Source: Montifringilla adamsi (taxonomy: Eukaryota > Chordata > Aves > Passeriformes > Passeridae). From it: a stretch of 64,000 nucleotides of DNA. The position numbers and the translations under genes were made by a program. Below, piece by piece: positions 1 to 13,615 of this stretch (its first letter is position 1; each line of letters opens with the position of its first letter). The notes beneath the pieces were generated by a model. The model was not told the origin of the DNA and ran no database searches. It was given only the letters and a program-made list of their open reading frames with translations. The stretch covers positions 521,269 to 585,268 of the forward strand of contig JAGGNK010006626.1 of the NCBI GenBank assembly GCA_017590115.1. Direction: 5' to 3'.

Positions 1-1700
1 GCACAGACGTCAGAGATATTTTCTAAGGGCTTCCATGAAAGGTTCCCTGCCTCAGGTGTCTGAAATAGGATACAGATGTTTATGCCACATAAAAACTTTT
101 ACTTCTGTCTCTTCCTAGAATACCAATTATTCAGGTTTCTTTTGACCTTCTGAGACCTCTCTGTGATTTTTTTCACAGACTCCTTTATATATATAATTAA
201 CTTTAGTTATTGGATGTCAGTACGACTTAAGCATATCAAATGCCTTGCAAAGAGGACTACAGGGCCTTGTCTCTTCTCCAATTCAATGCCTATAATGCAG
301 AAAAATTGTCATGGTTTTGTTGCCAAGACCCCTATAACAGCAAGTTGGAACTGATACCATACATGACTCTTATTTTTAATTTTTTTTTAATTAAAGTTTT
401 TGTTTTATAAAATATTTGCCAAATCTATCCTCTGTTACACTGGATTCAAGTGAAGCAAAATTTCCTTTATGCCAAAATCTGATAGAGTAAGAGTTAGTAC
501 ATTAATGATCTGTGTCAAAAGTATTCATTAAAAAAATATCAAATAGTTCATGCATTAATGTATTATCTTTCAACCTTTCTTTTTTTAACACTTGCAAAGC
601 CACTTCTAAGACATCACCTCTTCAGTTTCATTATCTCCAATGTCAAATAAAATCAATTACATTTGGAAGTTCATCAGCATGATTTGCCTTTTCCTGAAGC
701 ATGCTGTGGGTTTTGTTTATGTTTATACCAGGAAAAATTCGGGCACCTTTCCCCATGTAAACTACACCCTCTGCCAGAAGCATTGTACTGACTTGTGAGA
801 GACTTACAGAAAAAAATAACATGGCTTAAGGCTATCAGTAAAAGTGATACACAGTAATATAGGGAAAGACAAAGCAAATACAATCTGAATTCTGAATGAG
901 GAAAGTATTAATAATACGAACTAGACTAATTAGAATTTTGTCTTTAATCACCTTCAAGAAAGAGGCTTATGAAAGGATGCAAACTGAAAAAAAAATCTAA
1001 ACAAGTGTTATGTTAATCTTTGAATAATGTTCCCTTTATATGTTAGAGCACCATTGGAGGCAACAACCTATAGTTATAAGTCATGTATAGTTATTTATTG
1101 TAGTAAATAACTACAGGTGACATATTTAGGTATGGAGAGAACAATAGCTCTCCATCCTTAATCTAAGGTTGACATGTGCACTTCTCCATTGTCAAAGCAC
1201 TGTTTTAAGTAGTTTCAATGTTATTGTATTTTCTATCACTGTGCTTTTTTTTTTCTAAGTCTGTGAAAGGAAAAACATGAAGCTGTACTTGCTGTGTACA
1301 ACACAGCAACAGTGTAAACATCAAAGTCCATTCCTTTTTAAGGTTTATGGGGGTAGTATTATAATCTTCCTGAGGATTTTTACTTCTGTTTTTTTAACTA
1401 GATTATGGACACCGGTAAATGGAAATGAACAGCAAGCTCTCTTCTGTAAGAAGTAAAATTGAGTCATCTGCTAGGTTTTATCAGTATTACAGCTGTCAGA
1501 GACAAAACACACAGCACCAGCTCACACAACTCAGACTCCCAGCAATGTATCAAGGCCAGAATCTTTTATTTTTCATTTTCATAAAACTGCAAAATTTTGA
1601 AAGTACCACTTAGAAAGATCTAATCAGTCAATAAACCAATAGCTAAGTATAAAGCCAGGAAACAGCAAATATGAGCTGAAATTTCTCTTTATAATCTTAC
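1..1700. other. ADAMTS6 intron following the 44-nt coding exon (partial)
   Basis: This AT-rich sequence lies downstream, in the minus sense, of the coding exon at 1701-1744. I looked on the minus strand for the next ADAMTS6 exon, which should encode the GMCEPERSCS region and the start of the zinc-binding helix, and did not find it. That exon must lie left of position 1. No repeat family is recognised here. Short open frames such as 163-354 and 674-883 have no supporting features. Confidence 0.7.
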
Positions 1701-1744
1701 CCAGTGTTCCACAAGGCTTGTTTTTATAAGTGCAGATATCATAT
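1701..1744 (-). CDS. ADAMTS6: ADAMTS6 coding exon 7 (44 nt, metalloprotease domain)
   Basis: On the minus strand this 44-nt exon reads A + 14 codons + G and encodes YDICTYKNKPCGTL (about residues 360-373), a stretch I recognise from the ADAMTS6 metalloprotease domain. The upstream acceptor is a pyrimidine-rich tract ending in TTAACAG (1745-1751), and the donor is GTAAGA (1695-1700). The leading A completes the AGA arginine codon begun at the end of the exon at 36339-36484, and the trailing G begins the following glycine codon, so the phases agree on both sides. It contributes two cysteines to the catalytic domain. It is separated from the previous exon by about 34.6 kb. It is too short to be found as an ORF, and the identification rests on the peptide match, splice sites and phase together. 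Confidence 0.93.
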
Positions 1745-4700
1745 CTGTTAAGAAAAAAAAGTAGATAAAGTATGTCAGTGAATCAGGTTTGTAAGATACT
1801 TTGTATATTTATCACATATCTGTATCATAGTCCAAGTTGTCACACCGCAATCAGTTTAATTATGTGCAGCCAGCTGGTATCGGCCTTTTCTACACTCTGG
1901 TGTAAACCACAAGCTGCAGTACACTCACAGCCGCTGGCCTCAGGCCAGTGGGACACCTGCCAGCAAGAAAAAAATGGTTAAAGTGGATCTTTGTAATCAC
2001 CAGCTCCATAAAGCAGTCTACCATTCTCTTATGATGTCACAGCAGCATGGCTACAGACTGCTACTGATCCTTAAACCCTAAGTTTTACTTATCCAACATA
2101 ATTGGAAGCCTCCTATGGTCTCGCACTTATCAACTAAACAATATTAAGTGTAAGTTGTACTACTTAGACTTTGGTTCTACTTAAAAAACTGAACTCTTAA
2201 TTATTATACCATTTTTTAAAAACATTTTATGAACTGTCGTTATAGTGCCCTTCTCATTATCCTTCCATAATTATAGTACTTTAAGAATATGTGCTAATAA
2301 CTTAAAATGAAAACCATTTCTGCAAAAAGCTAAAATATTTCTTTTAAGGAAAATTTTTGTCATTGTAGATACAATCTTTCAAACACAGAAGCTAATGAGT
2401 TTTTTTGTAGTTAATATGTAAATATCTGGAGCTAGCAATGAAATTAAAATATTTTCTGTGGCACAGCTTTTAAAATAGCAGTGGTCATGCAGCAGTCAAT
2501 TCATTAATTACACATTCATATTTTGAATATGCAATCCTGTAATGTGGACAGTGATAAAAGTACACTCCACAATGCTATTTATTTTCAAGGATGTATACTG
2601 ACTTCCTTGATTTCTGAAGCATACTATGCTTCAGAATAATTTCTACTCTTTAGAAATCCAAAAAAAAATTAAAAGATACCATCTTTATGCTTTAATTTTA
2701 AACCAAATAGTTACTAATTTTGGGCCACCAGACATTGCCTGTTAAAAATACCATAAGGACTTTTATCACATAGGAGTCTGATCACAAGATATATACCTTT
2801 CACTGCTAAAAGAGTTATGGTCTGTCTGCAAGCCAAATCCATGGACAAAATAACAAAGCTTAAAATTTGGAACAAATCCAGTAAGCTCTCTATGCATGCA
2901 GACTGCTGTGACCACATGGAATTCCTTTGATTTTTAAAGGGTACTGAGTGTGGAGCAGTTTGTGGGATTAAGCTATAATTTTGAACTTAAATGTTCATGT
3001 GCATTAATTTCATCAAGGTGGTTCAAATGTGCACTGATTTCTCGTTTGCTGTCTGGAGGAGGGGAAGGTAACCAAATCAGCATTCTTACAGAAAACATTC
3101 TTATAAAAAAAGCATTCTTATTTTTCTTGAAATGTCCCTAAGTTCCAAGATGACATGGATTCAGAGTAAAAGAAGGATTTTTCTGAACATTTCCTGCCTT
3201 TTACATAATGAAGGAACCAAACTGTGTTCAGGAGAGTGTCTGAACCTAATCTTATTGATGTTCAAGCAAATTTTTTTCCTCAGAGAAAGTAGATGGCTCA
3301 GTCTTGTTTATTGAGAAAACCCTAACTAAATTCTTTGGAACATAGTTGAGAACTGAATGGAAAAAGCCTCTGAAATACACAGGTCTTCTGCTTTTTAATA
3401 TCCAATGGCAGTAAGGAAAAACAACTAAATACATACATCCTTAGATAAAATGGATGTTTGAAAATAAAGCCAATTCCACTCAACTCAAGTAAAATGTTGT
3501 CACTGACTTCAGCAGACATGAAAACTTTCCTGATGGTCTGAATCAAATTATTGTCCTAAAGGTATGAATCTGAAGTTACTCCTCACCTAAGGTTCAGTTT
3601 CACAAAGAACTATGACAGCAGAGAATTATATTAAGTCCCTTGCTTCTGTTATATTTTTGACAAACTAAGACCACGGTATTCTTCAGTTTCTGCTGGGAAG
3701 TGTGTGTTCTTCATTATGCATAACCTAGCATTTTTAAGAAAATGTGATGATAACAAAACTTAAATTAGATAATAAAACTAAGGTTAAAGATAACTTTATT
3801 TTCTGATGTACAATTATTTTTGCAAGAACATACCAGGGTAGTAACATGTTCTAAATATGCCATCACTAAATATTCAAATTTTATAGACAATTATTAATTT
3901 CCTGTAAAGATATTAATACACTCTCCTAGCCCCCAGTTTACTGGGAATAAATTTTTTGAACTTTTGAAAAAAATTTCAGTCTAATGACTTACTTTATCTA
4001 CATCTTCCAGCTCCATTTTTTCATCTTATTACTTTCATATGAATGGTTTCTCCTTGTGATTTGTCTGAAAGCTCACAGCATTCTTATGAACCAAATAGCT
4101 TGCTTCCATCATTTGCTTCTCTATATGACTTAAAAACAGACTAACTTGTCTTTTTTTTGGTTTTGACACCATTTCTTCTAACTTTATTTTGAACCTTCAA
4201 GAATCTATTTAGTTCTCAGATGTTGGGTTTCAAATGCAGAAGACTACAGATGTAATACTTCACAGCTAGTAATTTTAAGAAAAGAAACCCCTTAAAATAC
4301 AAATCATCAAGACTGACCATGAGACTAGATAACTAGATAGGTCTAATTGTTATGGGAAACAAAAACAATTTTTAAAAAATTAAAAAAAAAAAGGCAACGC
4401 ACAAACAAACAAAATGAAACAAAAAGCCCACACCCAAAAAAGCAGCACAAAAGGTGCAGTTTAATCACCAGGAGCCTAGTAAATATTAAAGGAGTGAAAG
4501 AGACTCAAAAGAGTCTCAAGCCAAAAATTATCTCAACAAACCCTTACAGATTATGAAAACAGTCACAATTATGACGACTGCAAAAATGTTGGTTCAATTC
4601 ACTGACAGATGGTGTAAAAGGGACACCACGCAAAAGTTGAATGAAAGAACACAATTACATAGGTAAATAACTTGGGATAAGATGGCAGCCAGACCATTTT

Positions 4701-7700
4701 GAGGCAGCCAAGAAAAATCTGTGCCCAAGCCAAAAAAGAAGATCATATAACTCCTAATAAAGTGGGTGCAGTGCCTCTGAAATGTTACCAAACTGGGGAA
4801 GTGGAATGGGAAAGAGGTAGGAGGGAAGATGGTTGATTACATGGCCATGCCTGCCCTGAAGAAATCAGAAGTAATTTCATGAGGCAGATGGGGAAGTGGT
4901 CTGGGACTGCTGGGCATTCCTGTGCGGCTGCTGAAGAGCTGCACAGGCAGACAGGAAATGCATGATGAATGTACAAATGGCACTGACAACTCTGACTGAC
5001 ACATCAGCCAGAAGGAAACTGCACAGACAGACCATTATCTGGTCAACAGGCTGGTCAAGGACTGGAGCAGCAGTACACTCATGTCATGCCATGGATCAAA
5101 CAACAAGAGTTAGTGCACCATACAGGCACACCTTAAAAAGAAAAGGTCTTCTTTAGCAGGATATACAGGGACCATCCTAAAATATATTTGCACACTGTAT
5201 TAAAAAATGAAAGGGATCACAATGGACACGGAAATTCTACTATCTGCATTATCAAGCTGTTTTAAAACACAAATTTTAAGAAATGTTCCTTGTACAAATT
5301 TAGCCCATGAAAACTCCCAAGAAAAGTTGTGGAGACGGCAACAATTATTAACAGGCAAAACATACAAAAACTAATCAGTTTTGGAGACGCCAGCTTAGTA
5401 ATGTGTACACAAGATCTGTGTCAGTGGTACTCAGTGCAACAAAAAAGCCACTGATGTGTTTATTTAATGTATTAGTGTAGATGTAAGCTACAGACTATCT
5501 CTTCAAGAAGTCTCTCTTATCTGTAACTCTAACCTGAAAAAAAATCCATTTCCTTTGCAAATCTGATGACTGGCATGATCCTGATTATTTGAGTAGGACA
5601 CTTAAGTCAAACAGATAAGAAAGACAAATCCTCTGTGAATATTGTAAGCACTGCTCAAACTTGTCACGTAAATTATTATCAGGTATAACCAATCCCAGGC
5701 ACCTTAGGGGAATACAGCCATTTGTCTCCTGCAGAGAAAGGAGAGAAGATTCTTCCTGATCCCTGAGAACTGTCCATTTTCAGGCCTAAAGCACTCAGTT
5801 GCACAACTATGTATCTCACACAGAGTTCCATGATTGCAAATGTATTACCACATTAAAAATAAAATTAAACTTTAAAAAAAGAGACATACTAATTCACAGA
5901 TTTGATTATAAGAAAGCATCACAATGATTCAATTGTATCTCCACCCACCCTTAGCATAAAAATGTAAGTAATTTATTCTAGAAACAAGAGAAGTTTAAAA
6001 AATACTCCTTAAAGGCTATTCAATCTCACATTAAGAATTATTTAGAGCATAATTTGAGAACAACTGTCCTAGACTATCCAGTTATCTGCCCTTCCCTCCA
6101 CAGCAGTCACTGGTGAGTGTTTGCAAAGGAAACAGAACAGCTCATACTGATACCTCCCCTGATAGAAGTCGCCAGCTCTGTGGCTTAGGGTACTTCAGAG
6201 ACAAAGATTGCATGACATCATTTAATTGATTTTTCTTTTATTGCCTTCAGCCCTTCCTGTTTATTCAGTTATTTCCTCTTTATTCTGAAAAAAACAAATT
6301 GTTTCAATGTCTGTCTGGGGGATATGGTCGTACCCTTATCAGCAAAGTTGAATCCCACTGTTTCAGTAGAGCTTCTTCCCTTTGAAATCAGTATTTAATT
6401 TTTTAAATAATCAGATTAATACATGGGATTTCTCAGAATTGTGCCATTACACTATGACCCTTCTGTCACCACCATGTGCACTCATGGGATTTTCAAACTT
6501 TCTGAAGTGTGTATATTACAGTTCAAAAAGTTATTATAACAGTGACATAAACAGTAGTAGATACAAAGGCAAAATGAATTCCTTCTCCTTACATGTTAAT
6601 GTGTATTTATAAATTCAAGGATAACATTGCCCTTTCTGCCAGTCTCATTATTCAAATTGGCCCATTAACTGAAAAGAGTCTCTATAAAACACTATTATTA
6701 CTAGCTGTATGTTACTGGAAATGTCCAGTGTACCAGAAGGGACTATTTGCATCAAATTAACAGTTAGATAGAAATATACCTGTTACAGGAGTGGAAACAT
6801 ACATGAATACTAGTATTAGATACACTCTAAAGAATTTCATTAATCAACAAGAATAACCCACACAATGTCTTTGATTTAAGTACAGTAAAGCATGAAAACT
6901 CTTATTAGAAAAACAAACTGTTCCAAATCAGTATGAAACACCAGCTGTTTACTCATACATACATCAAACTACTTCAAAACTGCTCTGAAAGCCACCAATA
7001 AACACGAGCAATATTTAAGATAGGTATTGACATAAATAACCAAGACTTTTGAAGGACTGTTTCTTAATGGAAAAGATTTTACAGACCAAAATACAGTCAC
7101 AGTGAATAAGGAAAAACCTACCAAGATGGATGGAATTCAAATGTAAAAAAAAAAAGTAAACAGAGCTAAATACTACAAATTATTAATATTTCATTTTTAG
7201 GGAATATTTCCAGACATGTTATCTCTGAAAACAAGGTTTTATTTTTTACTTGTAAACCAAATGATACTTTTTGACACTCAGTTTTTAATTATTATAGGTT
7301 TTAAGAACAAGCTCTTTAAATAAGGACTATCCTCACACACTCTTGCTCAACAATAAACCTAACAAGTTCATTAGGGTTACATATTTTTTACTTTTTATTC
7401 TTCATGCTGTGCAACATGATTTATCTATGCACCCAATCATATATGTCCCATTTTTGAATAAAAGTAAAAGACCAAGCCAAAAGGTAACTCTTAGGAAAAA
7501 TTAAATTAACCTAGTTCCAATACCTATGCCTATAAACTGAACAGATCAGACTGCATCTCAGAATTTTCTTAAATGGATCAAAACCTTCAGGTTATCTGAC
7601 AACCCTAACTCCTATTTCTAAGTATGGAAAATCTAAAAAAAGAAAAAAAAAAAAGTGACTGCCTTGTACTTTCACCCTTTTTTTTTTTTTGCATACATAT

Positions 7701-10700
7701 ACGTGGCTATATTAAACAAGTGGTCATTTTGCAAGTGCAGAAAATGGTGCAGAAAGGTTCACTAATGCTAGAGAACTGGATGTCACTAACACTAGAGAAT
7801 TTCAATGGAATTAATAACTCCTAAGATAATTTGGTCATTCATTAGATTTGCACAGGTTAACAATTGTAATACTCTATACTACACAGTATTTTTAATGTCT
7901 TTTTAAAGGTTTACTTCAGCACATCTTTTGCCTTACAGAAAGTGGTACACCACAACAGCATTCTGCCCTAAAATAAAGAACATGTCTTATTTGGTTCCTT
8001 CCTCAAAAACCTCAAACCAAAAAGAGCTATTTAAACCAAGGAAGGAAAAGAATAACATACATGTTACACACCACTCATCAGAAACAGCTTTTTCTATTAT
8101 TAGTTTTCCATGTCTTTAATGCTGCCATAGACAACCAAAGTCTGTCTCTATTGGATTTGATTCTGATACTTTGCTTGGGTGGATAAATTCTTAGTTGCAG
8201 CCAGAAAAACTACTGCTGCTGTATGTTCTAGTTCTCCTGATTTATATAAATCTTTTAAATAAATGCACTGTAAATGAAACACTTCCATACTACTTTTTCT
8301 AAACTGCAAATGTAATCAAAAAATGTAAAAATAAACACAGTTCTGAAAAAAAAAAATAAAGCTGTCATTTATATTCATCAGTTTCAGCAATGTAATAATA
8401 GAATAGCAGTTGCAAGTTTATTACAATCATTAGTATTATTAGTGCCCTTAGGACATTCAGAATAACTCCTGAACCACATAAAAAATACTATAAAAGTGCA
8501 TCAGAAATATAGAGCTACCTACCCATGTGACAATGGTGATTTCATAATATTCAGGGATAACATAGATTCAGCATTTGCACTATCACCAGATTGTAGGAAA
8601 CATTTGATTTCTTGCATTCTGAACCTCAGAAGCATTTGAAACTTTTATTGCAATCTCAGTATTGAGCCAAAATTTAGATGGAGTTATACAGATGTAGCTC
8701 AAACTGGGCTAGAGAATAAACCAGAAATTTCTACATACCTGCTCTAAGTACACTGTTAATAATTTCTCTATCAGTACATTCAGGATAAGTCCAGTAACTA
8801 ACACATAAAGCTTTTTTTCAAAGGACATTGATTCTGAACAGCTTAAGCAGCTTGTAGGGCAATAGTTTTTTTAGACTGTCCTAACACAACCAAGTCTGGG
8901 GAAAAGGAAAGCTAGCAAAACTAATTACATAGGTGTGGTTGGGGGCATCCTGCCACACAGCAGAAAATAGGAAGCAACTAGTCTAGACCTCTGGCAGAGG
9001 GGAAACACAGCTAACAGCTACGATTGCTAACCAAATTTTAGCTCTGTTGTAAGGAAATAAATTAGGTAAATTAGATCAGTAACATATTGCACATATATTT
9101 CTAAGTTTTTCTATTATTTCTTTCTGTGATTTTACTGTGGTTATGCCTTTTTTTCTAAATTTGTATACAATATTGTAAACAATTAGCTTACAATCTCTGA
9201 GAATATCACATATCTTTCTAGACAAAATGTCCACTTTATTTACCCTTACTCACACTGCATATGGCATAAAAGGCTAAGCCTTGGCTGTAAAGAATATCAG
9301 TTCATTAGGATGACAGACCACACCTGGTACAGAAGAGCCTAAGAACTGCAGCATGGGCCAGACCACAGATTCCACTATCCCAGTACCTTGCCTTCACAAC
9401 GAACTAAGAGAAGGCCCAAGAAAGAATAACACCACTGCAAGCATAAAATGTCAATTATACCAGTACTCTCCCAACTATTTTTGGCTCAGAAATTTTGAGA
9501 CAGATGTGCTTCTCTGTATTTAGTACTTTCAATGGATTTTTCTTCTGTGAACATGCCTAGCCAATCTTTCAACCTATACATATGTCCAGCTTCCATAAAG
9601 TGACTTGCCAAGAAGTTTCAACATTAGCTAAACCTTGCATTAAAAAGGGCTGCCCCCCTTCTCCTGGTTTCGAATCTTTCTTCTATATTTTCTGGACAGC
9701 CTCAAGTTCTTGTGGTGAAAGATGCTATGAATGATTTTTTCCTCATTTATGCCCCCCCATACAATCTTGCAACTGGTTAGATCACGGTAGTACTGTCCCA
9801 GATTTGACTTTTCCAAAAGTTGACTTCTCCAAGCAAGAGAGTCCTCAATTTAGTAATTCCTTGTAAAGAAAGCCACAGATTTTTTCAGTCATTCTTGCTC
9901 TCTTCTCCAATTCTCTGAAAACCTTTTGAGATGAGAAGGACAGAGTGATACAAACTATTCAAGGTGTAGCCATACCATGCCGTTTAATCAACCGCATAAT
10001 AAGGTTCCTTATTCTTTTCCCAATAATCTTTAATACATTTAATTTGTTGGATTAACAATGTATACTTGACAAGTAGTCCAAATGTTCTCAGGAAAATAAT
10101 AATATTATCCAATAACAGGAGCAGTGGTTGTGTTTTGCTACTTCTGGTTGATATTTTTACAAAATGTCTGAGAAAAAGATTGAAACTCTTACACATATAC
10201 TGTAAAAACTTATTTTTCCTGAAAATAATGAGAACCCTGTGCTTGGACTCAATTAAATAATCATAAAATTATATTTACACAAAGAGCTAAATTTCAGTAG
10301 CTTAATGCATTAATGAAAACCTTCTTCAATCAATGCAATAAAGTTTATTTGCTGACTTCTTCTAAAGGTCAAAAACAAAGACAGTCATTGCACCCAAATG
10401 ATTTTTAACCCAGACTAGAATCAAAATAATTTTTTGTTTTAAGAGCATACTCACAGCAATACATTTTACAAGTTTACTGCTTTTTGTATAAGCAGGGGTT
10501 ACAATAAGTTGCAATAAAGGATTTCTCCTCTTCAAAAAATGTCAGCAAAAAATTTGATTCCTTAAAGAACAATACAAAGCCAATTGAGTGCTGGACATCT
10601 GTGGTAGTTTTCCAGATGACATGCAAAATACAGCTAATAAAGTCTGAAGCTAGCATATTCTGTGATCTCCTTGTGAACAGAAAAGAAAATACATAGAGTG

Positions 10701-11879
10701 ACAGAATTAAATGGCAGCAGAGACAAAGACTGTTCTAACAAAGAGGATAAGTTTAAAAAAAATACACAAGTTTACAAGAAGAAAAATATGTCGGAGATCT
10801 TGTCAAATCTTTGTTAGAGCACATCAGCCTGTCATGTTAAGACCAGAAGGAACTTAATTTGATTTTCTGTGTTTTTTAAAAGGGGCTGGCAAATGGAATA
10901 CATGCTCTTCACATGGATATTTGAAGAGTGCCTGTATGAAAAACAAAACCCACGCAATTCAGACTTGCATGCAAATCTTTGTTTCATCTTCTTTTCCATG
11001 TAATACAAGCCAGGAAGAAATATTAGCTCTATCGAAGACAGAAAAAGTTTGTGTAGTTTCTACTATCATTTTCTGTCTAACTTATTTTTTACAAATCATT
11101 TTAATGTCAACAACAACTATCTGTTGTGAATGTAGGGCTGAACACCATGAGAACATTAACTGACTTTACAGCAGTCACTCCTCATAAACCACATCACTTT
11201 TATTGTATACAGGTTAGGATTAGTCAACTGTATCTATCCAGGCTGTCTGCAGGCATACATGCTTGCTTCCTCTTACCTTAAAGAATGTAAGAGTGAAGCT
11301 AGTGCAATTTATTTTATTACTCCTGACAAAAAGAAAAAGAATCACAGAACTAAATAGGAAAGAAAATGGGCTTCAGAAACCATGATCTATCCTGCAAAAA
11401 GATGCACATGTCAGGGTGTTCCGTATATGAATTCTTCAACCTATGCTATTAAATCCATATTAAAACTAAATGATGGTCAAAAGGAATTTATCAGTGATTC
11501 CTTAGGTTTAAACCTTCCATACATGATTCAAGCCTTCACTTTGCAAACTAGTCTTTCAAAGCTATCTTGAAGTGGGAAAATAAATTAATAAATTCCTCTT
11601 CATTACATTTATTAAGCCCACCAAGTATTTAGCCACTTTTGTCTTTTCTGAAAATATTTGCAGTTATATTTCCAAAATTAGTTTGGTTCCCCCTACAGAT
11701 GTTATGAAAGAAAAGTTCCATGATTTTTTTAAATTGACAATCTACTCCTTATTAAAATTGACCTGAACTTCTGTTTTATTTTTTTACCACATACTGCATA
11801 TTACCATGAGACTATTAAAATAATTATTCCCATGAGTTTTATAAAATTTTAAATGCTGAACAGAAATTTTGGCTGGATC
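1745..11879. other. ADAMTS6 large intron, left part: no recognised feature
   Basis: This is about 10 kb of AT-rich intronic sequence with no exon-like segment or transposon that I can identify. There are short A- or T-runs, for example near 4382, 7147 and 7680. Open frames here are under about 80 codons and lack any recognisable family. Confidence 0.6.
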
Positions 11880-12067
11880 CAAGGAGAACCTTTATTCCCA
11901 TGAGGACAGTCAAGTAGTGAAGTGGTCTGCCCAAAAAGGTTTTGCAAGATTTGACTGGGCAAAGTCTTGCAAAACTAGTCTGATCTCATAGCTCACTCTG
12001 CTTAGGGGGTAACATTGGACTGAAGACCTCCAGAGGTCCCTTTCAGACTGAATCCAATAGATTCTAA
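11880..12067 (+). mobile_element. CR1 LINE 3'-end fragment (degraded)
   Basis: The right part reads like a decayed CR1 3' terminus: a 'ggactgaagacctccagaggtccctttcagactgaatc' type motif ending in a 'gattct' tail near 12060. The left part, around 11905-11950, loosely resembles the CR1 stretch upstream of that motif. Only the last 200 bp or so of the element are present. No coding capacity remains. It sits in the 34.6-kb intron, antisense to ADAMTS6. Confidence 0.65.
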
Positions 12068-12999
12068 GTAGGTGATACCTAAAAATCTTCACATAATTTA
12101 ACTAATAATTATGAAAAAATAAATATTATATACTAACAAAACTCTTCAAAATATCCATTGGAAAGTAATTTACATGTAAATTACATTACTCAAAATGGAA
12201 GCATCACTGGAACCATAGTTATTTTATAGTACTAATTTTTTCATCAGTACTGAAAACTGGGGGAAGAGGTTCCCTCTCCCTTCCACTCTGAGTTGGAATA
12301 ATGCTACATCTTCCTAACAACTACAGATGGAAGCTCTTGAACTTCATTCCCCAGTTAGTTGACTGTGAAGTTTTAAACACCTGACATTGTTCTGTAAAGC
12401 ACATTCTCTTCTGCAATGCCAACACAATTGTCCAAAACAAGAACTGTAAGAAATCCAGAAAGTTCAAGCTGAAAGAAAAATAAGCATGCCTTATTTCTTT
12501 TTGCTTCATTAAATTTTAGAAATTAATGTAACTAAACCATTATAAATAATGCCAGGTAAATACCATAAGATCTACAAACAAGAAAAAAAATCACATCCAA
12601 GAAAATATTTCTTTCAATTGTGGCTCAAAAAAATGGGGAGAATTTCACCCTATTAAGGCCACACAATTATTATTTTTTTAATTATTAGTTTCATTTATGT
12701 AAAGTTATTGAACTAAAATGCTTACATTCTCCCCAGATTTATAGAAAAAGGAAGGATCAATTTAGAAGTTTAATAAAGTAAGGATGATTTAAAAAAGGTT
12801 GGATAGCAGGTAGTAACTACCACTATTTGATTTTCTTTTTAATTTATTAACTGTAATTTTTGTTTTATAAAGTAGTCTGGTTCTCATTTGTTCAGTTTAA
12901 GTTATTTTAGTGTTTCTATTATTGTCAAGCATAGCTTTATTCAATAAATACAAGTCATTTACAAATATAAATACTTTATCAAATTCCCACTTTTGCTTG
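12068..12999. other. Intronic sequence: no recognised feature
   Basis: AT-rich intron between two CR1 fragments. I see no exon, RNA gene or repeat family in it. Confidence 0.6.
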
Positions 13000-13615
13000 G
13001 AAGAACCTGGAGAAAAAACATGTGGTGTTCCTCAGAACTGTGTTGGGGCCAGTCCTGTTTAACATCTTTATCAATTATGTGTATAAACCTCTGCAAGTTC
13101 ACAGATGACACCAAGCTGGGTGGGAGTGCTGATCTGCTGGAGGGCAGGAAGGCTCTGCAGAGGGATCTGGACAGGCTGGATCATGGCTGAGGCCGATGGT
13201 GTGAGATTAAGTAAGGCAAAATGCCAAATTCTACTCTTGGGTCACAACAACCCCAGGCAGCTCCACAGGCTGTCTAAGGGAAGACCTTATCACTCTCCAC
13301 AACTGCCTAAAAGGAGGCTGTAGAAAGGTGAGGGTCAGCCACTTCTTCCAGGCAGCAAGTGACATGATGAGGGGAAATGGCCTTAAATTGTGCCAGGGGA
13401 GGTTTGGATTACATATTAGGAAACATTTTTACACAGAAAGGGTTGTAACGCATTGGAACAGGTTGCTCAGGGAAGTGGTGGAATCACCATCTCTGGAAAT
13501 GTTCAAAACACATGTGAATATGACACCTGAAAACATGGTCTGTTGGTGGTGATGCTGGGTTGACAGCTGGACTTGATAATCTTATGTGTCTTATTAAACC
13601 TTAATGATTCTATTA
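13000..13615 (+). mobile_element. CR1 LINE, internally deleted and 5'-truncated
   Basis: The left half (about 13020-13278) encodes decayed remnants of the reverse transcriptase C-terminal region. It includes a 'FADDTKLGG'-like [16 protein letters not shown] segment and an '[10 protein letters not shown]'-like segment, then a 'LLLGHNNPRQLHRL' segment, with frames broken by stops. After an internal deletion, the right half (about 13279-13615) is the CR1 3' UTR: the 'acatgatgaggggaaatgg' and 'ggttgctcagggaagtggtgga' motifs, ending in a 'gattctattatt' tail. Inserted in the 34.6-kb intron on the strand opposite to ADAMTS6. Not functional. Confidence 0.9.

Noticed and set aside
1..1700. Possible next ADAMTS6 exon carrying the HExxHxxGxxH zinc site
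   Set aside because: I searched this segment on the minus strand for the expected peptides and found none. The exon is most likely beyond the left edge.
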